This document shows, in pieces, positions 35,354 to 43,205 of a DNA stretch of 64,000 nucleotides; position 1 is the stretch's first letter; each line of letters starts with the position of its first letter. Made by a program: the position numbers and the translations under genes. Under the pieces are notes generated by a model. That model saw only the letters and a list, made by a program, of their open reading frames with translations, was not told where the DNA came from and did not search any database. This DNA comes from Streptomyces sp. NBC_01298 (GTDB lineage: Bacteria > Actinomycetota > Actinomycetes > Streptomycetales > Streptomycetaceae), in assembly GCF_035978755.1 (NCBI RefSeq), contig NZ_CP108415.1:248001-312000 (forward strand), given 5' to 3'.

Positions 35354-36580
35354 ATGGCTGCTCAGTTCGGCATCAAGCCCTCTTACACCTCTGCTCACTT
35401 CTTCACCGGCGGCTGCGGTGACATGCGTGGCTTCACCCAGGCCGGATTCAAGTCCCTGTACGCCGCGAACCACCATCCGGCATCCGTGCAGACCGCCCGG
35501 AACAACTGGCCGGGCCTGCTCGTCAAGGAGGCCGACGTGCAAAGCATCGACATGCGCAACGTCCCGTCGGCCGATGTCCTGGTCGCATCGCCCATCTGCA
35601 CCGAGGCATCTCCGAACAGCGGCAAGACCGCACCGCGTGCCGCGATCGAGCTGGACGAGAACGGCCGCCCCAAGCCGGGCCCGGACTGGCCTCAGACCCG
35701 CATCACCATGTGGGAGCCCGTCCGCTACGCAGAGTTCCACCGCCCCCTCGCCTACGTCGGCGAGAACGTCCCCGCATTCGGCAACTCCCCGCTCTTCAAG
35801 GCATGGCTTCAGGTCTGGGACGCGCTCGGCTACACGCCCACGCTCGCATCGGTCAACGCCGCCCACCTCAAGGTCCCTGGCGCACGCCCCCTGCCTCAGT
35901 CCCGCGACCGGCTGGTGTGGTGCTTCCTGCGCAACGACGTTGTCGCCAGGAACGGCCTCCCCGATCTCCGGCCGACCTGCGACGCAATCTGCCCCACCTG
36001 CGGCCCTGTCGAGGGTGTCCAGCGCTGGAAGAAGAATCCCGACTTCCCGGTGGGTGAGTACGGACCCAACCGCCAGTACTACTACGTGTGCCCCGACCGA
36101 CGCTGCCGCGCCCGAGTCGAGCCCGTCATCCGAGGAATCGGGGATGTCATCGACCCCTCCGTATCCGGTGACCACTTCGGCAACGGCTACTTCAAGGGCA
36201 AGCAGCGCACCACGCGCACGCCCTACGGGCAGGCCACTCGCGACCGCGTCGCCGCCGGGCTGGAGAGGTACCGCGGCAAGCCCTTCATAGCCACCCTCCG
36301 AAACCACTGCTCGGCGTCCTCGCTGGATGACCCCATCGGCACACTCTCGGCACAGGGAGGAGGCCACCACTACCTGGTACGGCCGAACGCCAGCCTGACC
36401 ATCGACGACTGCGAGTACAGGCCCCTCACGATCCAGGAGAAGGCCCGCTGCCAGGGATTCCCCGACGGACACGAGTTCGCCGGAACCGAGCACGACAAGC
36501 GCCTCCAGGTCGGGAACGCCGTACCCGTCAACGTCGCCCGCTGGCTCGCGCAGCGCGTCCAGGCCGTCCTGCCCCGCTGA
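35354..36580 (+). CDS. orphan DNA cytosine-5 methyltransferase
   Basis: A 408-aa C5 methyltransferase. Motif I is AHFFTGGCGDMRGFTQAGF; motif IV holds the catalytic Cys in ASPICTEAS near residue 79, where the usual Pro-Cys is Ile-Cys; motif VI is GENVPAF; motif VIII is QSRDRL; motif X is GNAVPVNVARWLA. An insertion with CPTCGP and CPDRRC in the target-recognition region looks like a zinc ribbon. It would methylate cytosine in a specific DNA site. No restriction gene is adjacent, so it is an orphan, probably protecting the element from host restriction. ATG at 35354 is the first in-frame start after promoter 18. Confidence 0.85.
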   Translation: MAAQFGIKPSYTSAHFFTGGCGDMRGFTQAGFKSLYAANHHPASVQTARNNWPGLLVKEADVQSIDMRNVPSADVLVASPICTEASPNSGKTAPRAAIELDENGRPKPGPDWPQTRITMWEPVRYAEFHRPLAYVGENVPAFGNSPLFKAWLQVWDALGYTPTLASVNAAHLKVPGARPLPQSRDRLVWCFLRNDVVARNGLPDLRPTCDAICPTCGPVEGVQRWKKNPDFPVGEYGPNRQYYYVCPDRRCRARVEPVIRGIGDVIDPSVSGDHFGNGYFKGKQRTTRTPYGQATRDRVAAGLERYRGKPFIATLRNHCSASSLDDPIGTLSAQGGGHHYLVRPNASLTIDDCEYRPLTIQEKARCQGFPDGHEFAGTEHDKRLQVGNAVPVNVARWLAQRVQAVLPR

Positions 36581-36641
36581 CGCGGCCACAGACACCCCGC
36601 CGCACAGCGTGCGCCGCTCACACTGACCATCCCTCGCTGCC

Positions 36642-36675
36642 CGGCCCCGGCTCCGCAAACGCGGAGTCGGGGCCG
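36642..36675 (+). terminator. terminator
   Basis: CGGCCCCGGCTCCGC / GCGGAGTCGGGGCCG stem with one mismatch and a 4-nt loop. Confidence 0.85.
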
Positions 36676-36730
36676 CCCCGTACCCGCGCCCTCCGCAGGC
36701 ACGCCGGCCTCGGCCACATCCGCCGCGCGC

Positions 36731-36761
36731 TTGTGGGCCTTGGCCGTCGCTCCGGCACTGT
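36731..36761 (+). promoter_or_regulatory. array promoter 19
   Basis: TTGTGG, 19-nt spacer starting GCCTTGGC, CACTGT; 101 nt before the 36862 start. Confidence 0.65.
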
Positions 36762-36861
36762 CTGGCCACCGGCTGGGCGTGGTGTCCGACCGACCCGCCC
36801 CAACCGCCCACCGTCCACCGGCGCAACTTCTTCGCGCATGAACACACGAGGGGTCCTGCCC

Positions 36862-39654
36862 GTGACCACGCCCCAAGCACGCCGCACCACCGCCCGCCGA
36901 CCGCTGTGGGACACCGGCTGGGGAACGAAGCGCGCCGCCGCCTACGCCGCTCGATGCGCACGGTACGTCAGCATCGACCGCCTGCAGCTTCAGGCCAGAG
37001 GCCGCGCCGCAGCCCGCCTCGATTTCCCCTACGCCGTGGGGCGCGGTCCTCAGCGGCACGAAGCAGCCGCCGCCATAGCCATTCGGTTCGGACTCGACGT
37101 CCGCCGCCTGGACCGGTCCGGGCGCGCGCTGCGCATCACGGGCCGTCCCGATGCGGTGGCTCGCTACGCCGCCGCGCTCCCCCGTGTCCTGGACCACGCT
37201 GAGCAGCTGGCCAGCTGGGCCGCACGCATGTACAGCCAGTGTGCCCGCAAGCCCCAGCACACCGACCACTTCGAGGGCCTGGGTGCCCGGGGGCCCCACG
37301 CTGCCGCCTACTTCCGTGCCGCCGCCTTCCGCCGGATCGTTGAGGTCCTGGTCGGCCCGCAGGACATCGTCGTGCCCGAGGTGGACCTCAATCTGCCCCT
37401 GTGGGAGCAGGCCGAGACCCTAGGCGGAGTGCTGGGCGAATACGGCTGGGTAGAGATCCGCGACGCCTACGACCCCGATACCGCCCAACGACTTCTCGAC
37501 AACGCCGACAGGGTCAAGACCCCGGCCTCTCGCTGGCCGGTCACCAACAAGCACGGCGAGCAACTGGCCTTGTTCGACGACGCACACCTTGCCCCGCAGC
37601 CCATATCCGGCCTGGTCGTCGTCATCCCCTGCTCCAGAGCGAAGACCAGCCACCCGGCCGCGGCGGGGCAGCTCTACACCGGATCGCTCCACAAGCACGC
37701 CCGCCGCACCGCCGATGCTCTCACTGCCCAGGGCGGCACCATCCTGGTGCTCAGTGCCCTTCACGGCCTCCTGCCGCTGGACCAGGTCATCGAGCCGTAC
37801 GACCACACATGGAAGGACGAGGGCAGCGTCACTGTCGATGACCTGCAGGCCCAAGCCGTCGACCTGAGGTTGACCGGCGCCGACGTGGTGCTGCTCACCC
37901 CGAGCCAGTACACGCAGCGGGCCATCGTGGTCTGGCCCAACGCCCAGACCCCGCTGGCCCACCTGGGCATCGGCCGACAGCGTGGCCGGCTGACCGCCCT
38001 ACGCGAAAGCGCCCGCACCCGCACGCAGACGCCGCGTGAGACACCGACCGCCCCCTCACTCCCAGCCGCGCAGGCCAGCTGCCCGATGCGGAGCCCGCGG
38101 GGCTTGCGGGGCTTACACCAACGCGCCCGACAGTCACCCTCAGCCGGGCCACGTCTCCCGGACGCAGCCGCACTCACCTCACCAGGAGCCCATCCCATGA
38201 CCACGCCCCACACCCGCCCGGTGATTGCCACCGAGCAGGCCGAAGACAACGAACCGCGGTGCCTCCACGAGGTCAGCATCCGTCCGGCCGACCTCACCAA
38301 TCCGGTCGCCGCCTGCGACCGAAAGGGAGCCAGTGTCCGCGTCGGTGTCTTCACCGAGGAGGGATGCGTCGAGTACTTCGACTGCGCTGTCGCCGCCTCC
38401 AACCACGCTGCCGAGCTTGACACCGATACAGGCGAGAATCTCCACCGATGGGCCCTGATCTGCCCCAGCCACGACGAGCAGCCCGCCGACACCTGCGAGG
38501 ACTGCAGCACCATGGATGACACCGGCACCGAGGAGGAGGAACTCATGCCCGACCACACCGAGACCACCCCCACCCCGGAAATCGGAGAACCGTCCGTCGA
38601 AGAGCGCTACTACGCCGAGTCGGAGACCGTGCTCGCGCACCCCGAATACCGGGAGGATCGCGTCACGATCACCGCCGCGGGCAGCACCGACGGTACGAGC
38701 CTCCGTCTGCCGCATGCCGCCGGGCACAACGTCCACGATGTCCTGGCCGCCACCGGATGGCGCCTCCGGGACCGACTGTCCTACGTGGCCTCGAGCAACA
38801 CCCACCGGGGCCGCGTCGAGCGCACCACCCCGGCCAACACCCCGGCCGCCCAGGCCCTGCGCACCTACTTCACCGAAGAGGCCGCCGCCCGGAGGCTGAT
38901 TGCCGACCACATCGCACCGAACCTGAATGCGCACACCCGGCCCGTCGTCCTGGACGGAGAACCCTTCCCCATCGGCTGGACCTTCCGCGACGGGTACGGC
39001 ACCCACGCCACCTATGCAGCCGTGACGCGCTCCGCCAGCCTCGACGGACTCACCGGCCACATCTCCCGGGAAGACGCGGAAGCAGCCCTTCGAACGGCTT
39101 GCGCAGCCCCCTTGTTCACCAAGGGTGACCGGGTCGTGTGCGCCGACGGCCGCACTCGCACCGTCGAGGGCATGACGCACCGCCCCGGCGAGCCGGCCCG
39201 CGTCGTCGTCGGCGCCGGTGCCGAGTGGATCGCCGCCGAGTGCACCCCCACCCCGGCCCCTCTCACCGAGGAGCAGGGCCGCTACACCGTGAGCCGGAAC
39301 TACCTGAGCCCGACGGACTTCCAGCCCGTGACCGACCACGACGGCACCGTGCTCGCCTACACGTTCCAGACCATGGAATCCCGAAGCGATGGCTACGGCT
39401 GGGTGCGCCAGGACGGCACTCTTGCCCCGACCACCGAAAAGCGGCGGGATGATCTTGAGCGCCTGATCAGGTCGGATCATGCAAGCAAGACACGGCCGCC
39501 CCTCCACAGCCCGAAGGCCACCGAGCAGGACGATACCGAGCTCCGTTCCCTGCGCGGCCTCATCAGCCAGCTGCGCACCATCGCCCGACACGGTGACATG
39601 GATGAAGTCCGCGCAGCCCTCGCCAAGCACGATCAGGACACGGCTGAAAGCTGA
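36862..39654 (+). CDS. DUF6884-like protein running in frame into the next cassette
   Basis: A continuous 930-aa frame that looks like two or more cassettes joined. Residues 1 to about 400 form one protein; GLVVVIPCSRAKTSHPAAAG, then LVLSALHGLLPLDQVIEPYD and QYTQRAIV, fits the DUF6884 type (nucleoside-binding-like fold, function unknown). After about residue 400 the frame passes through array promoter 20 and an RBS before the MTTPHTRPV start at 38197. No stop codon separates them. Either a stop was lost and a long fusion is made, or the second part is expressed separately. GTG at 36862 (GAGGGG upstream) is preferred over ATG at 36838. Confidence 0.6.
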   Translation: MTTPQARRTTARRPLWDTGWGTKRAAAYAARCARYVSIDRLQLQARGRAAARLDFPYAVGRGPQRHEAAAAIAIRFGLDVRRLDRSGRALRITGRPDAVARYAAALPRVLDHAEQLASWAARMYSQCARKPQHTDHFEGLGARGPHAAAYFRAAAFRRIVEVLVGPQDIVVPEVDLNLPLWEQAETLGGVLGEYGWVEIRDAYDPDTAQRLLDNADRVKTPASRWPVTNKHGEQLALFDDAHLAPQPISGLVVVIPCSRAKTSHPAAAGQLYTGSLHKHARRTADALTAQGGTILVLSALHGLLPLDQVIEPYDHTWKDEGSVTVDDLQAQAVDLRLTGADVVLLTPSQYTQRAIVVWPNAQTPLAHLGIGRQRGRLTALRESARTRTQTPRETPTAPSLPAAQASCPMRSPRGLRGLHQRARQSPSAGPRLPDAAALTSPGAHPMTTPHTRPVIATEQAEDNEPRCLHEVSIRPADLTNPVAACDRKGASVRVGVFTEEGCVEYFDCAVAASNHAAELDTDTGENLHRWALICPSHDEQPADTCEDCSTMDDTGTEEEELMPDHTETTPTPEIGEPSVEERYYAESETVLAHPEYREDRVTITAAGSTDGTSLRLPHAAGHNVHDVLAATGWRLRDRLSYVASSNTHRGRVERTTPANTPAAQALRTYFTEEAAARRLIADHIAPNLNAHTRPVVLDGEPFPIGWTFRDGYGTHATYAAVTRSASLDGLTGHISREDAEAALRTACAAPLFTKGDRVVCADGRTRTVEGMTHRPGEPARVVVGAGAEWIAAECTPTPAPLTEEQGRYTVSRNYLSPTDFQPVTDHDGTVLAYTFQTMESRSDGYGWVRQDGTLAPTTEKRRDDLERLIRSDHASKTRPPLHSPKATEQDDTELRSLRGLISQLRTIARHGDMDEVRAALAKHDQDTAES
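38104..38134 (+). promoter_or_regulatory. array promoter 20, inside an open frame
   Basis: TTGCGG, 19-nt spacer starting GGCTTACA, GACAGT. It lies within the continuous frame 36862-39654, 62 nt before the ATG at 38197. Confidence 0.65.
38197..39654 (+). CDS. hypothetical protein, internal start of the long frame
   Basis: A 485-aa product from ATG 38197, which has an ACCAGGAGCC RBS and its own array promoter. I do not recognise a family. The first ~115 residues carry several Cys (EPRCLHEVSI, VAACDRKG, ALICPSHDEQ, DTCEDCSTMDD). A second internal ATG at 38545 has a near-perfect RBS (GAGGAGGAA), so a shorter product may also be made. Later parts include YYAESETVLAHPEYREDRVT and KGDRVVCADGRTRTVEGM. 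Confidence 0.6.
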   Translation: MTTPHTRPVIATEQAEDNEPRCLHEVSIRPADLTNPVAACDRKGASVRVGVFTEEGCVEYFDCAVAASNHAAELDTDTGENLHRWALICPSHDEQPADTCEDCSTMDDTGTEEEELMPDHTETTPTPEIGEPSVEERYYAESETVLAHPEYREDRVTITAAGSTDGTSLRLPHAAGHNVHDVLAATGWRLRDRLSYVASSNTHRGRVERTTPANTPAAQALRTYFTEEAAARRLIADHIAPNLNAHTRPVVLDGEPFPIGWTFRDGYGTHATYAAVTRSASLDGLTGHISREDAEAALRTACAAPLFTKGDRVVCADGRTRTVEGMTHRPGEPARVVVGAGAEWIAAECTPTPAPLTEEQGRYTVSRNYLSPTDFQPVTDHDGTVLAYTFQTMESRSDGYGWVRQDGTLAPTTEKRRDDLERLIRSDHASKTRPPLHSPKATEQDDTELRSLRGLISQLRTIARHGDMDEVRAALAKHDQDTAES

Positions 39655-39691
39655 CGACGAACCCGATACCTGCCCTCCGGCTACACCTCAA

Positions 39692-39726
39692 TGGCCCCGG
39701 CTCCGCTCCTGGCGGAGCCGGGGCCA
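39692..39726 (+). terminator. terminator
   Basis: Perfect 14-bp stem TGGCCCCGGCTCCG / CGGAGCCGGGGCCA. Confidence 0.9.
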
Positions 39727-39806
39727 TGGCGTGCCGCACCTGCGATCAAAGCGGTCATCCCGGCGCTCCGCTATGCACTGCTCGTGAGCCTTGCGCCCCC
39801 CGTGCC

Positions 39807-39837
39807 TTGCACCGCTTGGGCTCCGCCGTGCGGAGGT
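39807..39837 (+). promoter_or_regulatory. array promoter 21, degenerate
   Basis: TTGCAC, 19-nt spacer starting CGCTTGGG, GGAGGT. The -10 lacks the usual A, so this is the weakest member of the set. Confidence 0.35.
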
Positions 39838-39904
39838 TGGGACACAACGGACCCGCAACATCCCGCGTCCGGATCTCGCCCAACTCACAATGCAGGAGAT
39901 GCTC

Positions 39905-40321
39905 GTGCTGCTCGCCGAACCCGGCCACCCCTACGACGACCCTGACCACCCCGCCCAATGGGCCTGGCGATACGGGTACCTCGAACTCCTCTACACACCC
40001 GGTAGCAAGACTCTGTCCTTGTCGCGGGGCCCCAAGTACTCCATCGGCGGGAAGCGCTCCTGCCGTCGCTGCCACGGCAGCGGCCACCTTCCCTGGTGGG
40101 AGCGCACCGCACCTGACGGGACAGCCACGCCGGCCGTCCCCTGCCCGACCTGCCCTGCCTACCGCCGCGTGTTCGAGGACATTCCCCTGTGGCCGGTCCA
40201 CTCCCTCGACCGGCTGCGCCACTGGCTCACTGCGCGCCGCCGCACCGCAGCCCCGCCGGCCGTTTGGGACAACAACCCCGGCCCCATGCGGGCTGGCGAC
40301 TACGACGAACCACCGTTCTGA
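39905..40321 (+). CDS. hypothetical protein with DnaJ-like zinc motif
   Basis: A 138-aa protein with CRRCHGSGHLPWW and CPTCPAY, resembling one half of a DnaJ-type zinc finger (C-x2-C-x-G-x-G repeats). The GTG at 39905 sits six bases after AGGAG; ATG at 39890 or 39899 are alternatives. First of three tightly packed genes: its stop is one base from the next ATG. Confidence 0.6.
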   Translation: MLLAEPGHPYDDPDHPAQWAWRYGYLELLYTPGSKTLSLSRGPKYSIGGKRSCRRCHGSGHLPWWERTAPDGTATPAVPCPTCPAYRRVFEDIPLWPVHSLDRLRHWLTARRRTAAPPAVWDNNPGPMRAGDYDEPPF

Positions 40322-40322
40322 C

Positions 40323-40544
40323 ATGGCAACCAAGCCCCGTACCCTTCGCCGCGCCACGAGCGCCAACGGCTACGTCAGCAGCGACGGCCGATACAAGGTC
40401 ACTCCGCACCATGGGCCGAGTCTCCGGGGTGGCAGCGTTTCCCGCCCAACCTCGTGGACGCTCACCGACCTCCAGGGCGAGTACCCCGAGCGTGAACGCC
40501 CACTTCTCTCCGATATCCGCGACATCCTCAAGGAGCGTCCCTGA
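40323..40544 (+). CDS. hypothetical small basic protein
   Basis: A 73-aa protein with a basic N-terminus (MATKPRTLRRATSANGYVSS) and a beta-like middle (RYKVTPHHGP, SWTLTDLQGEY). It starts one base after the previous stop, and its own stop overlaps the next ATG (TGATG), so translation is coupled. Confidence 0.6.
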   Translation: MATKPRTLRRATSANGYVSSDGRYKVTPHHGPSLRGGSVSRPTSWTLTDLQGEYPERERPLLSDIRDILKERP

Positions 40545-40810
40545 TGTCCCGCAAGCCCAGCTCCAATGATCTGTACTGCGAGAGCACTCGCAGCAGCTAC
40601 AGCGGCATCTGCGTCGACCCGGCCGTGTGGATCATCTACTGGGGCGACCCAGTGGCCAACGAGGTCAAGACGAACTACGCCTGCGCCAGTCACCTGCACA
40701 AGATCCTGCAGGAGCTCACCCCCAAGGCCGAATTCTGCAGCGACATGTTCCGGGTCATTCCCGCCAGCATGCTCCTCGACTGGCTTGCCAAACAGGGCTC
40801 CCAGAGCTAA
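40544..40810 (+). CDS. hypothetical small protein
   Basis: An 88-aa protein with four Cys (DLYCESTRS, GICVDPAV, NYACASHLH, EFCSDMF), possibly metal-binding. Last gene of the coupled trio 39905-40810 and followed by a terminator. No family recognised. Confidence 0.6.
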   Translation: MSRKPSSNDLYCESTRSSYSGICVDPAVWIIYWGDPVANEVKTNYACASHLHKILQELTPKAEFCSDMFRVIPASMLLDWLAKQGSQS

Positions 40811-40823
40811 CCGGCAGCCGCCG

Positions 40824-40855
40824 GGCCCCGGTGCCGCAGTCACGGCGCCGGGGCC
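40824..40855 (+). terminator. terminator
   Basis: GGCCCCGGTGCCG / CGGCGCCGGGGCC, 13-bp stem with one mismatch, 14 nt after the stop of the trio. Confidence 0.85.
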
Positions 40856-40997
40856 GCTGCGCGCTCTGTCCATGCTCCAGACACGGGCCCGCCCGCACCC
40901 TGGTATCCCGCCTTGCGCCCTCGCGGTGTCAGGGTTGTTCCACGGCGGGCCGGCCGGGTGAGGCAGACAGGCCGGGGCGGGTTCGCGAGCCCGGGAG

Positions 40998-41028
40998 TTG
41001 CGTGCCTTGCTCCCGGGGCGCGCACCAT
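40998..41028 (+). promoter_or_regulatory. array promoter 22, without a gene
   Basis: TTGCGT, 19-nt spacer starting GCCTTGCT, CACCAT. A terminator-type hairpin follows at 41092 with no ORF between. A transcript of roughly 90 nt, containing a GGGCGGC/GCCGCCC stem, could be made. Either a cassette that lost its gene or a small-RNA gene. Confidence 0.6.
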
Positions 41029-41091
41029 CTGCTCACCGGCCGGAGGGCGGGGGCGGCATCAGGCCGCCCCTTGACCCTCTGTTCCCGCTCT

Positions 41092-41123
41092 GGCCCCGGT
41101 ACCGCGTTCGTGGTGCCGGGGCC
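41092..41123 (+). terminator. terminator of the gene-less cassette
   Basis: GGCCCCGGTACC / GGTGCCGGGGCC stem with one mismatch, followed by CCATGCCCGCGCC as after other array hairpins. Confidence 0.75.
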
Positions 41124-41429
41124 GCGCCATGCCCGCGCCTGCGTGCCTGCCCGCTCGTGCCCGCGGGGCCCTCGCCCCGCCCACCTGGTGCCGTGCCGCC
41201 ACCGCGCCCCCGCCGGGCCCACCCGCTCCGTGGCCCGCCGTCCGTCCGCGCGGCTGCTGGCGCCGGTCCGCCGCCGCTCGCGCCAGCTCCCGGACGGCCC
41301 GGTCGTTCCCCTACACGCCGCCTGGCGGTGCGCGCCAACCGGCGCCCGCTGTCCGTCCCCGGTCGGCCGGGGGCGCTCCTGCACCCTGCCGAGCTCCGGG
41401 CCGGGCTGTGTCTGCCGGTCCGGGCCCAC

Positions 41430-41460
41430 TTGCGTTGCTTGCTGGCCGCTGTCGCACCGT
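41430..41460 (+). promoter_or_regulatory. array promoter 23
   Basis: TTGCGT, 19-nt spacer starting TGCTTGCT, CACCGT; 99 nt before the 41560 start. Nearly identical in its first half to promoter 24. Confidence 0.75.
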
Positions 41461-41559
41461 ACGGAACACCGGCCCCGGGCAGCAGGGCCGTGTTCGCTCC
41501 TGCTGCTGCGTCCGTGTCCCACCCGTACCGCACCTCACCTCACCTGGAAGGAACTACCT

Positions 41560-42363
41560 GTGCAGATCTCGAAGGCCACACGTACCGAACTGGAACGCGC
41601 CGCCTGCGAAGGACCCGTAGTCCGCCTCCATTGGGACGCCACCGACGCCGGCAGGGAAGGTGTACACCGGGTCCTCACCCGCTCCGGCGCCACCTGGAGC
41701 GTGCGCCACCAGGGCTACATGTTCGCCGACCTGTTCCCGTTCGGGCAGGCCGCCGACCTGGTCCGCCTGATCATCGACCGCCGCCACGCCGTCAACCGGC
41801 CCGACCGCGGCATGGTGTCCTGCCCGCAGTCGATCGCGGAAACCCTCTGGGGCCTCAACCTCCCCAGCGACCTCAACGGCTGGCGCGTACTCGAACCCTC
41901 CGCGGGCCACGGAGTGCTTGCCGCCGAAGGCACAGCCCGGGGATGCACCGTCGACTGCCACGAGATTGACGCCCACCGCGCTGCGGACATCACCCGCGCA
42001 GGCATCGCCAGCAACGTGAGCGCCACCGACTTCCTGACCGTCACCGCGCAGCCCACCTACGATGCCGTCGTCATGTACCCGCCCCACCGCCGCGACTTGG
42101 CCGTCCAGCACATCCTGCACGCCTACCGCTTCCTGCGCCCGGGCGGCGTCCTGACGGCCCTTGTGTCGCTGGGCCTACAGAACGCGGCCGGTACGCGCGG
42201 GGACCAGCTCCGCCAGCTCCTCAGCCTCTCCGGCTACCTGCACGCCCTCGACGAGGCAGACTTCGACGACGGCCCACTCCTGTCGCCGACCGGCCTGCGC
42301 CTGTCAGCCCAGCTGATCACCCTCCACGCCGATCAAGACGAACCGGCCACCGGCCAGCGGTAG
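41560..42363 (+). CDS. class I SAM-dependent methyltransferase
   Basis: A 267-aa methyltransferase. The SAM site is LEPSAGHGVLAAEG near residue 110 with the acidic residue in HEIDAHRA. The catalytic loop reads VVMYPPHRRD where N6-adenine and related enzymes have NPP[YF]. YRFLRPGGVLTALVSLGL is the typical later strand. An N-terminal ~95 residues has DADAGREG-like and RHQGYMFADLF segments, perhaps for substrate recognition. DNA is the likely substrate from the fold, but the altered loop leaves this open. GGAAGGA lies upstream of the GTG. Confidence 0.7.
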   Translation: MQISKATRTELERAACEGPVVRLHWDATDAGREGVHRVLTRSGATWSVRHQGYMFADLFPFGQAADLVRLIIDRRHAVNRPDRGMVSCPQSIAETLWGLNLPSDLNGWRVLEPSAGHGVLAAEGTARGCTVDCHEIDAHRAADITRAGIASNVSATDFLTVTAQPTYDAVVMYPPHRRDLAVQHILHAYRFLRPGGVLTALVSLGLQNAAGTRGDQLRQLLSLSGYLHALDEADFDDGPLLSPTGLRLSAQLITLHADQDEPATGQR

Positions 42364-42429
42364 ACCTCGGAGCCTGTTGGCCTAGAGCCTCGACCGGTCC
42401 GCGCTTCCACTGTGCTCTACGTCCGTCCC

Positions 42430-42466
42430 CGGTGCCCCGGGCCGCTGCCAGTGGCTCGGGGCACCG
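42430..42466 (+). terminator. terminator
   Basis: CGGTGCCCCGGGCC / GGCTCGGGGCACCG stem with one mismatch. Almost identical to the hairpin at 48235, including its loop. Confidence 0.85.
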
Positions 42467-42542
42467 GCATTTCTGCGCTGGCCTCCCGCACGCGCGGCCT
42501 GGCGTCCGCGTGCGGCCGGGCGCCGGCTCCGTCCGGCTCGGG

Positions 42543-42573
42543 TTGCGTTGCTTGCTGGCTGCCGTAGGACAGT
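42543..42573 (+). promoter_or_regulatory. array promoter 24
   Basis: TTGCGT, 19-nt spacer starting TGCTTGCT, GACAGT; 72 nt before the 42645 start. Confidence 0.7.
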
Positions 42574-42644
42574 GCGGCCACCCGGCACGGGCCCTACCGG
42601 CCCGTATCGCCGAACCCGCTCTACTACCAAAGGAGTCACACGAC

Positions 42645-42926
42645 ATGAACTGGGCCGATCTGCTCGAAGCGCTGCTTATGGCAGGCGTCATCCTGCCCCT
42701 GCTGTTCAGGGTCTTCCGCCTGATGTCCGCGACCGCGTCGATAGCAGTCCAGTGCACGGCGCTGACCCTGCTCGCGGTGTCGTCCTTCCTCCGCGGCAAG
42801 GACGAGTACGTCATCCCGCTCGCCACCCTGACGCTCGTCCTGCTGATGTCGCTGCCCCGCAACCGCAACCGCGACCAGGACCAGAACCGCGACCGCGAGC
42901 GCGACGACACCTCAGCGAAGAGCTGA
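42645..42926 (+). CDS. small membrane protein with charged tail
   Basis: A 93-aa protein with one or two N-terminal hydrophobic helices (LLEALLMAGVILPLLF, SIAVQCTALTLLAVSSFL), a third near 55-68 (IPLATLTLVLLMSL) and a highly charged Arg/Asp/Asn tail (RNRNRDQDQNRDRERDD). AAAGGAG lies upstream of the ATG. Function unknown. Confidence 0.65.
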   Translation: MNWADLLEALLMAGVILPLLFRVFRLMSATASIAVQCTALTLLAVSSFLRGKDEYVIPLATLTLVLLMSLPRNRNRDQDQNRDRERDDTSAKS

Positions 42927-42977
42927 CCCCCACGAAGGCCCGGCCCCCTGCACCCGCGGACCCTGCCGCCCGGCCAC

Positions 42978-43006
42978 AGGCCCCCCGCACCGTGTGCGGG
43001 GGGCCT
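42978..43006 (+). terminator. terminator
   Basis: Perfect 13-bp stem AGGCCCCCCGCAC / GTGCGGGGGGCCT with a 3-nt loop. Confidence 0.9.
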
Positions 43007-43075
43007 GTCGCGTTCCCCTCCTCGGCTGACCGCCCGCGGACCCTGCCGCCCGCCCCTGCTCCGGGTCGGCGGGGC

Positions 43076-43106
43076 TTGCCGGCCTTACTTGCCGCCGTCC
43101 CACGAT
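43076..43106 (+). promoter_or_regulatory. array promoter 25
   Basis: TTGCCG, 19-nt spacer starting GCCTTACT, CACGAT; 42 nt before the 43148 start. Confidence 0.75.
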
Positions 43107-43205
43107 CAGCCCTGTCAGCCAGCCGCACCCTGATGGGAGTCTCCGTCGTGACGACCGCCGTGTCCCGTTCCCGTACTGTCACCGCCCGCATCGACACCGC
43201 CCCCG
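43076..43205 (+). repeat. duplicated promoter plus gene start, copy 1
   Basis: From the -35 through the first ~19 codons this segment matches 45168-45297, with the same 72-nt distance from -35 to GTG. Shared strings include CCACGATC, CTGTCAGCCAGCCGCA, CCTGATGGGAGT, TGTCCCGTTC and CCGCATCGACACCG. The two proteins diverge afterwards. Confidence 0.8.

Larger units (their letters stand above)
40811..41559. other. large gap with an orphan promoter and hairpin
   Basis: A 749-nt gap, the longest within the array. It contains a terminator (40824), an array promoter with no gene behind it (40998), a second terminator-type hairpin (41092) and the promoter of the methyltransferase (41430). The open frames here look like GC-rich shadow frames. 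Confidence 0.6.

Noticed and set aside
41130..41425. Coding potential upstream of the methyltransferase (long frames from 40627, 40998 and 41129)
   Set aside because: Composition is Arg/Pro/Ala shadow-like, the frames cross a promoter and a hairpin, and the array promoter at 41430 plus RBS at 41546 define the real start.
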